This document shows positions 17,834 through 29,707 of a DNA stretch of 64,000 bases, one piece after another. The DNA lies in the NCBI GenBank assembly GCA_964035575.1, contig OZ037879.1, positions 1,178,001-1,242,000 of the forward strand. The letters run 5' to 3'. The notes beneath the pieces are model-generated. The model did no database searches. It saw nothing but the letters and a program-made list of their open reading frames with translations, and was not told the origin of the DNA. Position numbers and translations under genes: made by a program. The stretch comes from Rhynchopus sp. YZ270_cl-10. Its lineage: Eukaryota > Euglenozoa > Diplonemea > Diplonemida > Diplonemidae. Numbering within the stretch: the stretch's first letter is position 1; the number at the start of each line of letters is the position of its first letter.

Positions 17834-20800
17834 ATGCCCCCGCCACTACCACCACCTTTGCAGTCGAGCAAAGAGACAGATCGAAGGTCTACCCCGTCAC
17901 GCCCCGCATCGTCGTCACGGCTGTTACAGCGTGGTGTGCCTTCCACGGTTACTAGATACCAAATAGTGGACAGTGCGTTTGTTGCCTTGGCGCCCAATGA
18001 GAGCGTCGGAGGGTGCAGTGTCGTGGCATATGAGGTGGCGTTCGATGGGCGTGTCGTGTACGTCTGCCCAACAGGACGTTTTTCGTCCTGCTGCGAAGCG
18101 CTTTTGGTTGTGTCAGCTTCATACGGCGGGCTTGGCGCTGACGCAAACTATTTCTGGGAGCTCTTCTCCACAGCAAACCCTTTTCTCAGCCAAATCGAGT
18201 TTATGGCTGCCGTGAACGCAGTAGAGCTGGGTGACTTCATTGTGACCACCGATAGGAAGACGGTACTTCGAGAAATCTCCGGGAAGATGCTCAATAAAAA
18301 GGGAAATTCACGCTTGAAGCTGTCGACGGGGCCTGCATCGCACCCTACCTTCCGTGTTGTGGGGTGGCCTAAGGAAGTGGTCGTCGGATCCACATGCGCT
18401 GTAGAAATATTTTTGGAATACGTTCCCGAGGTGTTCCCTCCAGTGCAGATCTACCCGACCTGCAGCTCGGGTGGCGTGCTCTTCTCTCCGGAAGTGCTCT
18501 ACTTCGACAACTCCTCGGGTACTGGAAGCTCCTATGCGTGCCTCCGCATCGTGACCCAGAAGCGAGGCGACCACAACATTTCATTTCGCGTCAGCGCCTC
18601 GACTGGGGTGCCGGACGTAGTGCTCCCACCGCCCCACCTCCTGTGCATCAGCTCCCACGAACAGGCGGTGCTACAAAGTGCAATAGACACATTATGCCTT
18701 CTTCTTGACCAAGCAGTCTCTTCAAACAACTTCATCGCCTTCCGCTATGCAGTATCCAAAGTCATGAACCCTTCAGTATCCCTCTCCACCCTCCGCGATG
18801 TTTTTACCGGAGTGTTAGAGAGGGGGCAGTATGCGTTGTTCAAACAGCTTCTGGGGACGTGTAGTATGGTGGTGTTGGATAGAATTTGCAATTTTGAAAT
18901 TCATAATTTGTTGGTCGCGCACTGGTGTATCATTTTTGGGGATGTTTCGTTGGTGGTACGGCTTTTGATGTGTGGCTCTTTTGATTTAGGATCGAGGGGG
19001 ATGCTTTTCTGTGTCGCTTTAGCAGTAGGAAAGGAAGACCTCGCAGTGGATCTTACCAATGAAATTCCTGCTATCGCAGTTGATGGATACTTCGGCGGTT
19101 CAACAGCATTGTGTGTTGCGGTGTCGCGAGGCATGCGGCTTGCCGTCAAACGATTGGTTCGTCTCGGTGCGGATATCAACGCTCATGATCACAAAGGGGA
19201 CACCCCTTTGTTTTTGTGTTGGGATAAAAGAGATGTGTCCGGCGTGGAGGTACAGATGGAGATCATGAATGAAATGCTTCAGACAGGGCAGGTGGAATGG
19301 TCGGGGGTGAGTGGGGCGAAGAACACTGCGGCATTGTTGGGTGCAGCGAGGTGCTGTGTGCCTGCAGCAGTAGCCGCTTTGATAGCGGCAGGGTGTCCTG
19401 TACAAGGCAAATTCTGCAGCCCCCTTCTTGCACTGCTCTCCAATAAAAACGGGACCACAGAAGACATCCTCTCCACCGCGAAGGTTCTCGTCAACGAAGC
19501 GGCAACTTCGCTAGACTTGGTCGGTCCGATGGGATCCACGGTCCTGCAAATCGCCTGCGCGAAGGCAGATATCAACATCATCCAAATCCTCCTTGCATCT
19601 GGCGTCCGTACTACAATTCTCGACCACGACAAAAAAAACTGTTTTCACTACCTCCTCGCGCCCTGCGTTTTTAATGAGCACGGAAGAGAGGAGGAAGGGG
19701 AGGGGAGAGGGGAGGATGGGGGTAGAATGAAGATTTTAGAGGTCTTGATTGGGGCGATGCAGGACCCAAAGGCGTGCAATGTGCAAGATGCAAAGCTGCG
19801 TACACCTCTCCATCTTGCGTGCGGATGCGTCACAAAGCAGGTTGACATCCAGATTGTCACCAAACTCATCGAATGTGGACACATCGCGACTCTCGACTAC
19901 AAATCACGCTCTCCCATGCACTACGCCTTATCCTGCCCCGGTGTGACCGAAGCCTGCCTTTCCACCCTTCTCTCTTCATTCAAAAACGATGCCCCCGGTC
20001 TCCTTGCCCTTTCCCCTCCCGACCAATCCACCATTCTACAGCTCTGCATCGAACGAGGCTACCTCCCTTTGGTCCAGGTATTGTGCAAACGGTTTCGCTA
20101 TTCCGAAGATGATATGTTTCAGCGAATGTCGCATTCCGGGTTTACCCCTTTGTTGAGCGCATTGATTTATCCTTTTAAACGTCTGACCGGAGGGGATCCG
20201 ATGGAGCCTTTAAGCAAAGCGGATAGAGAGCGGGGTGAGGCAATGGCGATGTGTCTTCTGGCAGTCCCTGGGTGTAGTGTGGCAGCGATGTTAGACGCAC
20301 CGTACGCTTCTCCCCTCCACGTCGCTGCGGCACGATGCTACCAATCAGTTATTCTCGAGCTTCTCATGAAAAACACTATACAAACCACAACCGCATCCGA
20401 CATCATCGGGGCCACTCCAATCTCCGCACTTCTTGGTGTCCCTCCATATGACACCCCCCTCCCATTTTCTGATGAACATCCCGAAGGTGATATCGCTGAC
20501 CGCAAGAAAGAGACACTTCGCCTATTAGTAAGCCACTCATTCGACGAATTATCTCTGATAGCCTGCGATAAGGCACCCTCAGGGAGTCGGGTGCTCATTC
20601 AGGTTTTATGTGATGTGTGCAATCCTGAGTATATTGCAGTGTACCTCCCTGCAGCGCCGATGCAGTGGGAGTATACACCGGCATTGACTGTCGCAGAGCA
20701 TCCTTTATCGTTGATAGTACAAAGCAAGGCGGCGGTGGCTGATAAGGACATTGCGTTTGATATAATGTTTAACATTTATGTTGATGAACTCCGTCTTGAG

Positions 20801-23800
20801 CCTTCAATTCTGATGTACCTCTGCCAACGCTGCATCGAATTGGGTCTGGACACTCATCTGTGCTCTCTGATTGGCTTGCATAAGATGGTTACCGAAGCGA
20901 TGTTGTCGGGAGGCATTTCATTGCTGCAATATGCGTTGACGGTGGATGGCTTAGAGGTAGAGAGGAGAGAGGCGGTATGCGATGTGCTCATCAAGGCAGA
21001 CGTCAAAGTGAACACCCTTGGGGTGGCGGACTGCGGAACGGCCCTGCAAGAATGCATCAAAAAGAACCTTTGGAACACCATAGACGCATTGTGCAAACCT
21101 ACAGTGAAGGTCAACGCGAGTCTCGTCACAACATTTGAACCGGCACCACCGATAGTTCTTTGTATCGAAAAACTGTCGGAGTTTCCTAATGAAGCGACGG
21201 GCGCTTTGATTGCGTTGCTTTCAACGCATACGGTGCTGGATGTGTCCTTCGAAGACAGCTCCAGCAGCAAAGTCAACATCGCCGCGGTATGTTGTGCGAA
21301 AGGCATTGCCTCCGTCATAGCCCCGCTTTCTCGCGCAGGCCTGCTTCTGCTTCCTACCTCAGACGAGATGGAGGTACCACAGACCACCCTCGCACACCGT
21401 GCCATCGCTCCTCTGACACCTTCTGTCCCGAATGCGACCTACCGTTTTGGGGCTGGCGCAACCTTAGCTGCGCTTGCAGACGTAGGATATCTATGCCCAG
21501 CGTTAGAACTAGAAGATGAAAAAGGATTTACCCCATTAAGCAGAGCCTGTGTAAAGGGAAACCCCGAGGCAGTAGCGTTGCTGTTGAAGAAAGGAGCGAG
21601 GGGGCAGACGAAGGACAACAATTTTCCTGCAAAGTTGCTTATCATGGCGCCGATGGTGGATGATGTGCATGCAAGCGAATGTTTGGCGTTGTTATTGGGG
21701 TCCTCCAGCATGCTGTCATATTTGAACTATCAATTCGCAGGGGATACCTTACTGCACCATGCATGTGAAAGGGGTCTTACCATTACCGTGGGCGCGCTCC
21801 TCGCGACGAATAAGGTTAATTCCAACTCTCTCAACCAGCATGGTCACACCGCGCTTATCTGTGTTCTTCGTTCTGGTGTTCTTTCCGTTGAGACGAAGAT
21901 TGCCCTTGTAAACACTCTCTTTCAATGCCAATTTCTCAACCCCACCATCGGCGGAAGTCCTTTACACTCTTTGATAGAAGGGAAAGTGTTTAATCAAGAT
22001 TTGATTACTCTTTTATTGGAAAAAGACCTCGCATTGTGTAGCAGAAGCATGCTGTCATTGGAGGTGGCGGGGATATGCCCTGTACAGGCCTATGCGAAGT
22101 GGCTGGCAGAATGTGTCTGTGGAGAGGATGCAGGGGACGCGGGAGTAGCCTATTCCTGTTTTGATTGTGTTCTCACGTATACGGTGAAGCGGAATCTTCT
22201 GCAGAAGACAGCGCATATCGCGTTGCATGTCTTGAGTGCGTACCCCTGCGACCCCGTAGCCCTCTCCGCAGCGCGGCTCCTCGCAAGCAAAGGGGTTCCC
22301 TGCAATATGAAAGACAGTCAAGACTCCAGCGCACTCCAAAGGCTGCTTCGTGCCCTGCAAGACCCCGCGCTCCAGCCTAGTAGAGATACGATAAGGCTGC
22401 TCGAGCTTCTCATCGACGCGAAAGACTTCGACCCGAACATCAAAGATGCAAAGCACCGCACGCTGTTGCATCTCATCTTCGACATCCCGCATGATGCAGT
22501 CGCCGTCGCCGCGGCGTCAAGGGTGCTGGCGTACTATACGGTATGGGTTTTTAAATGGTTTCGTGTTTTGAAGGAAAAAGGTGCTTTGAGGATTTTTAAC
22601 GATCACAAAACTCAAGGAAGTAAACAGTTCTCGCGTTTTTCAGTTCCGACCAATTCATGTTGTGATTGCTGGATTGCGGTCATTGACCTTTGGTGAGAGG
22701 TGGTCCACCTTACGCAAAATGTCCGCGACGAAAAACAAAATACCGTAATATCGTAAAAATTCTGGACCGTAAAAATGTTCCAGTTTGCCAAAAAAAAACC
22801 CCCCGAAAAAGTTCCAGAATTTTTACGGTCCAACATTTTTTTTGGGGCTTTTTTTGTGTTAGGGTAGGCACACTTTTTTATTTGTTTAATGCTCGCGCGC
22901 GCGGAAAATTTTGAGATTCCAAAAAAAAAAAACATGGAATAAAAAAAAACATTGCCTTACGTCAACAGGTTATCTTGACTTTCCCTCCCGTCTTCCTCCA
23001 CGGAAAAAAATCAACCAAATATCTTCGAACACAGAATCCTCCATATACGAGTGGGTCACATGATATAATTCTATCATGTGACCCACCATGTGACCCCACC
23101 GTGGAGAGCAATCGGCTCGCGCATCAAAAGAAAGCAGAGAAAAGGGGAAAAGAAAAAGACAAAAGTTGGATACCGTGCGCCTGCGGCGCTACCTGTTCCC
23201 AGTCAGGAACGCCACAATTTTATCCGAATGTGGATTTTCCGAGCTGAAAATGACCCTTGTTTATGAGGATGGGTTCATATTTTGTGGAAATTTATGCCAC
23301 TAAAATTTTGTCGGTTTTTCTGTATATCCCCCACCACAGAACGAGCGGATTCTGGAAATGCCTATCGAGGCATGTTTGGGCTGAAAACCCACTGTTTTTT
23401 CAAGGGAAAAAAATTGCTTCCGGATGTCGGAATTTTCCGAAAATTTCCAGAATTAGAAAACAGCCTGGCTTCGATGTTTTATTTTTGCTGTGTCTCTGTG
23501 TGTGTGTTGTTTTTTTTTCTTTGTGTGTTTTTTTCTGCGCGCGCGCGCGGAACTTTTTGGGACCCGACCGAGCATTAAACACAAAAAAAATTGTGCCTAC
23601 CCTTAGCAGTTTTTGGTTTTTTTGGGGGGGGGGGTTTTTTTTGTCGCAAACGCTTTCTGAAGGCTGACGGGGTCCACCTCAAAGGCTTTGCAAAGCCACT
23701 TGAGGTGTCGGTCTCTTGGCAAGGACAGCCGAGTCATTGAAAATGTCATCATCAGAGAGTATGTGCGGCTGGGCAACTGCAGCCAAGACGTGCCCCTGTT

Positions 23801-26800
23801 CACTGTCGTGGGGTCTCCTTTATTTGCACGGACAGAACATTCGCAAAGTTGCAGCACCAAGAAACGCACCCTTCTTCCGTGGAGCCTCTCAAAGAGGCGA
23901 GGACCACTTGAGCCACAAAGGTTCTCATGCGCTGCTCTGCAGTGAACACATCCGAGCTGGGCGAGGTTTTCTTCAGTGCATTCCAAAGTGAATTCACCGG
24001 GTCGGGAGAGTCCGCAAACTGGTCGGTGTCAGCAGCAGTGACGGTTTCCAAACCAGAATTTTTACGATTACGGTACTGAACAAAGTTCTGTACTGTAATG
24101 TTATTTTTTGGCGAACAGCAGACATTCGCACCTGTGGGATTGAGAGATCATCCTTTCCACCATTGACAAGGACAAGAAGGGGAAACTATGCGACTTAAAA
24201 TAGATGCAGGTGACAGCAGTCATCTGGTGCAGGGCGTGCACCTAATTGGAGAAGGGCAAGAGCGCGTCCCTGCGGCATCCCCGCCGACGAAGTGCATCTC
24301 TCGCACACTGCCCCCTCTTATAGACCTCCTTTGCTGACCTTCAATTCTTCGGGCCTTCGTTCCTCAACCCTTTTCCCTGCAAAGGAAAACCTTGCATTTT
24401 GCAAGGTACGTGGGATGTCCACAATTATCCTGTTGTCTGCACTCTTCATAATCTGCATTTGTAGCATTGGTGTATGCAGGTCTCGCCCACGGTCCGTGCC
24501 CAGGTGATGCACAGGGTCTGCTCTAAGAACGTTGCCGCATACTCCCCCTCCTGCACCGCCTTCGTGTACTCCTTGCGCAAAGGGGGGCATCAAACAGAAC
24601 CTCAATGGTATTCGGGGTCAGAGTGAGCGTGGCGGCTTGCTGCGTGGGCAGTGCGATGTTTTGTGTGAATGTGAGAGACACATTCATATCTTTTCAGATT
24701 TTCTTAAACTCTTTCCAAAACCAATCTACTGAAGTTTCAACTTGTGCATGAAGCAATTACTATTCTTTTACGTTTTGCAAAAACATACCGCAGCAAGAGG
24801 GAACATATTTATTGATCCCTCCTCCTATGCTATCAATTTATGTATAATTATTATGTTGAAATAAGTTTTCTTAACCTCTCTCCCTTCTCCCCATTACAGA
24901 ATGTGGGCGACACATGCAACATCAACGCGGTAGATCTGCGTGAACGTTCCATCCTCTCGCAGCTTACTAAGGTATGTGTTTTATACCCTTCTCCCAACTT
25001 CTCCCTTTCTCTCTCTCTCTCTCTTTCTCTTGACTTTCCTTCACCAAAAAAGATAGCGCAGACTGTTTGAACACTACACTAAACCAGCAGATTGTCAACA
25101 AATAAATAGTGGAGCACACTCTAGGGTGTCTACACTAATACAACCAAGTTTTCAAAAGAAGAAAAAACGACAACCCTCCCCCACCACCACAGTCAAGCAT
25201 CAGCCAGGAAAGCATCGGCGACATCCTCTCACAACTCCTCCAGATCAACGAACTCAAACCACGCCTTGCTGGGCTCAAGGGTATGTCTGCTACACAGCCA
25301 CAACACACACCCCCCTCTATCTTCCCCTCCTCCCCTCCTCCCCTCTCAGGAACGATCCTGCACTTTGTCTGCTCAAACTCCTCTCCAAGCGTGATTGGGA
25401 TGTGTCTTGACTCGCCTGTCTTGAGAGCACACCTTGGTGATGACAGCTTCTGGGAGCTGCGTGATACGAACAACCGCACTGCAGTACAGTGCGTCGTAGC
25501 ACGCCCACAACGCGACGGCAGCGTGGCTGCGATCCTCACAAACCTCTTGGAATACTCTGACGTCCTGCACCTTAACGGCACCGATGCGCAGGGTCTTACT
25601 CCTCTCTTCGCTGCCATACAAACCCGTCAATGGAAGGTAGCCATGCTCCTCGCTAAGGCTAGAGTCTACCGCCAAGGCAACGCGGTTCTCTCCCCATGCG
25701 GTGCAAGCGCACTCCACTGGATCATCCGAGACTGCGACTCACCGCAAGAAGCTGTCACCTGGGTGAACCTCTTGGCAGCCCCCCTCGTAGAGCAGTATGG
25801 ATCGTTAGACGCGGTTGTAGATGACGCAGGGGATACGGTGTTACACCACGCCGCACGCCGTTGCTTTGGCACAGTATGCGAGTTGCTAATAAACCGCCAC
25901 TGTTGTGCTGCGTTTGGAGGGAGTACCACACCTCTTCATTTATGTCTTGCACAGCATAGTACTTTGTCGCCAGCTTCTGCTGCCTGCGCGTCGGCGATAC
26001 TCCGTGCAGGAACTCCGGTGAACGCAGTGCATGGCGACCCCGAGCTTTTATCCCTCATCAACAAGCAGACCACCTCAGGACAAACCGCGTTAATGATGGC
26101 AGCGCAGAACGGTCATTTGGAGCCATGTAAGCACCTTATCAAGCTTGGTGTTGACATTCTCATTACCGATGAAGCTGGGCATTCTGCCCTACAATATGCC
26201 TTTCGCTATGAAGTAGACAGCGACACTTTGTACGAAGAGTTCGTAATGTCGGCCCTCTCCCTGATGCAGCAGGCCAGCGCCGGAGAAGCCTTGAAAGCGC
26301 TGCCCCCAGAGGCGATAGTGTTCAGAGCGATTGAGCGGTCTTCGCTGAATTTGTTGAAATTATTGCATTCGTTCGGGTGTCCTCTCTTTGTGACAGATGC
26401 GATGAATTGTACCTCCCTAGACGCAGCCTTGAAAATGGAAAGACGAAACCTAGCAGAATTTCTCCGAACTCCTCGAAAGCCGGTAGAAGGAGATACGAAT
26501 ACAGAGGTGCAAACGGACCATGTCGAGCCTCTCGCACTTCACAAACCCTCGGCTGCCACGCCGCACGAAATTCTTGCAGAAAAAGTCAAACTCGCGGGGC
26601 TTTCCGACAAAGGAATAGAAACCTGTTTTGGAACACCAATTCCAAAATTTATTTTGTCTTGTATAGGTTCGAGGCCTACCGTACAGGAGGAGGCGCCAAT
26701 TTCACCAATTTCACCAATGGCGCCACGTTCGCCAGGTTCGCCGTTGTCTCCAAACCAGATGCACCGCTCCTTTCTGCAGATGTCTATTAGCGACTCTATC

Positions 26801-28723
26801 CGCCCCTCATTCGAAGCGGAGGTCTGTTTCCGTGCACCTCTCGCCTCACCAAGGGGTAGAGCGAAAGTAGTAGTGTCCAGCTTTGGCACCGCAGTGGAGC
26901 CGCAGAACGAATCTGAGCTGAAGTTTGATGGAACCTTGAAGTATCTGTGTCGTACAGATGAAGAGGATTTGTGCCTCCGTCTGGCGAGTGGCGAGCAGCC
27001 TATTGTTGTAGCGCAGTGGTTAGAGAGTTTTGGGTTGAAGGTGGATGATGCCAACGATGAGGTGGCATCCCCGAGGATGGCGCTTCGACAGCGTGCGTGC
27101 GTGAATCATTTGCAAGGTCAGAAGACGATCCGCGAGACGTACCCACACCTGGTGGAAGCGCATCATGCGTATGCTACCTTCTGCAACATCGACACAACGC
27201 TCCCTGACTACGAGCTCACACCCCTCGGCTGCGGAGAACGACTCCGAAGAACCGAAGAAAATGTTTTCATGGCGCTGCTCACCGCCTGCCCTCGGGTGTT
27301 GCTTCACTCCACCCTGCTGTTGAACCGCTTCACCGTGCGGCTTCTCCATGCTCGCTTAGGATGCGCAGTTTCCGTCGGAATGTCTCCTATTATGGGTACC
27401 TCTTTGATTAATGAGTCTAGCATCTCGTGTATGTCTCCTGTCAGTTTGATGCTTCTGTCGACGTCTTCTGCAGAAATGTGTGAAGCGATTTTGCCGCCAA
27501 ATGGATTGTATGCATCAGGGGGTGGCATGGTGTCCTCAGTGGCTGCGTTGTTCCAGGCAGCGATAGTGTTTATCAATACGACAGTCATGAAGGCGTTGTC
27601 GCATATCGTGAAGGACCGTGCAGACAGCGAGCTGCTCCAGGTCGCGGTGGAGCGGGGTACCGTGGAGGCTGTGGTGACGTTGCTGTCGTTTCGTGTTGTG
27701 CAGGGTGATGGGGCTTCTCAGTACGATACAGCGACGCTGGCGGACAGCTTCTTGAAACGCCCGCTGCAGGAACGTACCTGGGACATATTTGAGGTGCTTC
27801 TGCACAACAGAATCCCGCTTACGACACAGAGCCTTCTGTACATCATGGAGGAAGGGCGGATAGGGTATCGCACTGCGTTGGGTGATACGGTGCTGCACAT
27901 CATGGCGTTGAATGACCAGCATGAGTTGCTCGAAGGGTTCTTGGTGCAGGTGCCGCATCTGACATCATCGCCGTTGCAAGCAGACGCAAAAAATATGTTC
28001 GGAAAGACGGCTACACACTATTCATCTCACGCCTTCTTAGTTCCATTATCGACGATTTCGAAAACCGCGAAATTAGCCCGCAAATACGAGAGTGTGTTCA
28101 GCGAAGGGGACAATACAGTGAAGAGGCAACAGTACGAATCCCTCATCAGCAACTCATTTGCACTGTTTAAGATGCAAAATGACAAAACACTTCTCCGCAG
28201 GGTGGTCCCAAAGACGATGTTCGCGAAGGTAAAAAGCTTTCCGCAGCTTGAAAACCCAAGGCCGGCCCCTGTGGTACAGACACAGCAACAGGCACCGTCT
28301 TTGCAACAGATTGCCAACTCTATTGACACGATTGGCGGGAAGGATGGGAGAACCTCCCCCACAGTCCTGCACGTCAGCCAGCCAGGCTCGCGGATGTACG
28401 GAGGAAGGGAGCAAGGGGGGCGCACCCTCTTTCCGGTTCGCGTTCGTTACGACGCAAAAGGAGCCGAATCGATAAAAGCAATGCACCCAACACCGTCACG
28501 TCCAGGGACACCACTTAGTCCACCCAAGCGGCCGGTCTCAGTGGAGGCTGGGGAATGGGTGATCGACCCGTCCAGGACCAAGCCTGTCCCGCCGTCAGGT
28601 GCACCGCACAAAAGTCGGCAGACGACAAGGAAGTGGACCGCGTCGGACATTCGCAACAGAAAGATTGCTCCTTGTGCGTCAAAGAGGATGCACACTGCAA
28701 GCCCGGTTCGTCGGGTGTGGTAG
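17834..28723 (+). CDS. Giant ankyrin-repeat protein, four exons
   Basis: Exons are 17834-22540, 24900-24971, 25193-25280 and 25350-28723; phases 0, 0 and 1 agree and give about 2746 aa. Donors are GTATGG, GTATGT, GTATGT and acceptors TTACAG, CCACAG, TCTCAG. The N terminus is Pro/Ser-rich. Residues about 180-260 look beta-rich (FRVVGWPKEVVVGSTCAVEI), perhaps an Ig-like fold. From about 270 to 1930 run many ankyrin repeats, some canonical (GSTALCVAVSRGMRLAVKRL then VRLGADINAHDHKGDTPLFL near 430; LRTPLHLACG near 655; KGFTPLSRACVKGNPEAVAL near 1230; SGQTALMMAAQNGHLEPCKH near 1865) and many degenerate. The two small exons encode linker repeats. The last 800 residues include an SP-rich segment (PISPISPMAPRSPGSPLSP), further helical repeats and a basic disordered tail. 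This suggests a large scaffold; partners are unknown. Intron 1 (2359 nt) is packed with transposable-element remains. Confidence 0.88.
22741..22831. repeat. Inverted repeat built of ACCGTAAAAATTCTGG motifs
   Basis: In the giant ankyrin intron. TACCGTAATATCGTAAAAAT then TCTGG (22741-22765) and a related unit behind it are mirrored by GTTCCAGAATTTTTACGGTC near 22811. A further inverse copy, CCAGAATTTTTACGATTACG then GTA, lies at 24053-24075. The outer pair could mark the ends of a 1.33 kb composite element in which the Harbinger-like element is nested. No target duplication was found for it. Confidence 0.55.
22862..23602. mobile_element. Non-autonomous PIF/Harbinger-like element in ankyrin-gene intron 1
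   Basis: A 741 bp element. The left end GGGTAGGCACACTTTTTTAT then TTGTTTAATGCTCG is the inverse of the right end (CGAGCATTAAACACAAAAAA then TTGTGCCTACCC) with few differences. It is flanked by TTA on both sides (22859-22861 and 23603-23605). A 3 bp TWA duplication with GG-starting ends is typical of PIF/Harbinger. Subterminal CGCGCGCG runs lie at both ends. An internal 15-bp-arm palindrome (GTGGGTCACATGATA and its inverse) spans 23051-23086. No transposase is visible. Confidence 0.85.
23606..24052 (-). other. Antisense open-frame remnant in ankyrin intron 1
   Basis: GC-richer than the intron around it, with overlapping minus-strand open frames (about 83 and 127 codons). One frame has a plausible helical composition (AEQRMRTFVAQVVLASLRGS). 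It lies between the Harbinger-like element and the inverse repeat at 24053. It may be part of an old transposon or a captured gene piece. No family was recognised. Confidence 0.35.
24798..24845 (+). repeat. Dispersed repeat R7
   Basis: GGGAACATATTTATTGATCC then CTATGCTATCAATTTAT, shared with 32433-32485. It lies near the 3' end of the giant ankyrin intron 1. Confidence 0.55.
25105..25155 (+). repeat. Dispersed repeat R3 inside ankyrin intron 2
   Basis: Nearly identical to 8471-8522 (one base differs in the shared GGAGCACACTCTAGGGTG, CTACACTAATACAACCAAGT core). It sits 38 bases before the acceptor of exon 3, so its tail adjoins the pyrimidine and acceptor region. Confidence 0.75.
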
Positions 28724-29707
28724 AGAGGGGGGTGGAGAAGGAGAGAGTCGTGCGAGTATTAAAGACACCCTTTGAAAGGGTTTTTAGAGAATTGAGCGTT
28801 TAAAATTGAGGGTTTGGAAAAGGGGAGGGGGAGGTAAACTCAACTAACTTAAGCGGTGGCGGTGTACACATTTCCAAATTAATGTAACGGAAGGTGGGTG
28901 GGGGGGGTTTCTCTCTTCACTGTGTTACGTGTAGTTCCATGCACAAATACGACAGTATTTTTTTTGTCTCTTTTTTTTTTGTTTGAGGTTTAACAAAATG
29001 TCTTTCAAAAGATCTGCCTTCTCCTGTTTTTCTTTTTCTTTTTCCCAACACCGCACCCTACATCACAGAGGATTCGCGTCCCTGTATTTGCAATGATCCC
29101 CGTTCATCTGGCAGATGAGTGGAAGCGGGGAGTAGCACATATCAGATGTAAACCACGAAATAGATGTAGGCCTGCATAGTTGGGTGTCCACCTCGGTACA
29201 GCCGGTCATTGTACCAAGGTACACTGTTCACGAGAGCGCTTTTTGTATTTCAACTCTACCTTTTTTCTTCCGGAGTGCCTGCGTCTGCTGATTGAACGTT
29301 GAGGCGGTAGCATTTTCAACTTCTCTTTCCCTCCCATTCCCCAATCATTTTTCACAACCACACACAGGTACCCCCTATTTTCACCCCTTCTCTTTAATAT
29401 CTCTGCTGAAAGCACCTTCACCCTTTTTCCTGGGGTAGTGGGCGAAGCTTTGCTTTTTTTCCCTTTCATTTTGATGACAACAGCGCAATTAAGCAATAAA
29501 CACAAAATACAAATTTTATTGTATTTTTAATCCTTTTGACTATCTAATTGGGTTTTCGCTGCGCAATTCTTCGCAGTAGTTCATCCAGCTGGCGGTTTAG
29601 TCATACAAGAGTACCGAGGTGGCAGGCCGCTTCGACATAGTACGAAGTCCCGTCTGTAAGGGGCGTCCACGAGGATGGTGCACGACACTTACCACAATAG
29701 AAGGCAG
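28724..29707. other. Spacer between the two ankyrin genes
   Basis: Contains an ACCCTTTGAAAGGGT palindrome with a T run close behind the stop (about 28769-28785), a full R1 copy (29140-29257) and otherwise AT-rich DNA. CACAATAG at 29700 precedes the next start by seven bases. No gene is seen. Confidence 0.6.
29140..29257 (+). repeat. Dispersed repeat R1, fullest copy
   Basis: CAGATGTAAACCACGAAATA, GGTTGGGTG-type TCCACCTCGGTACAGCCGG, TCATTGTACCAAGGTACACT, GTTCACGAGAGCGC, TTTTTGTATTTCAACTC. It serves as the reference for the R1 family. Confidence 0.8.

Noticed and set aside
28723-28800. Bacterial-style terminator hairpin (ACCCTTTGAAAGGGT plus T run)
   Set aside because: The genome is eukaryotic with spliced genes; a short palindrome near a T run is expected by chance in this composition.
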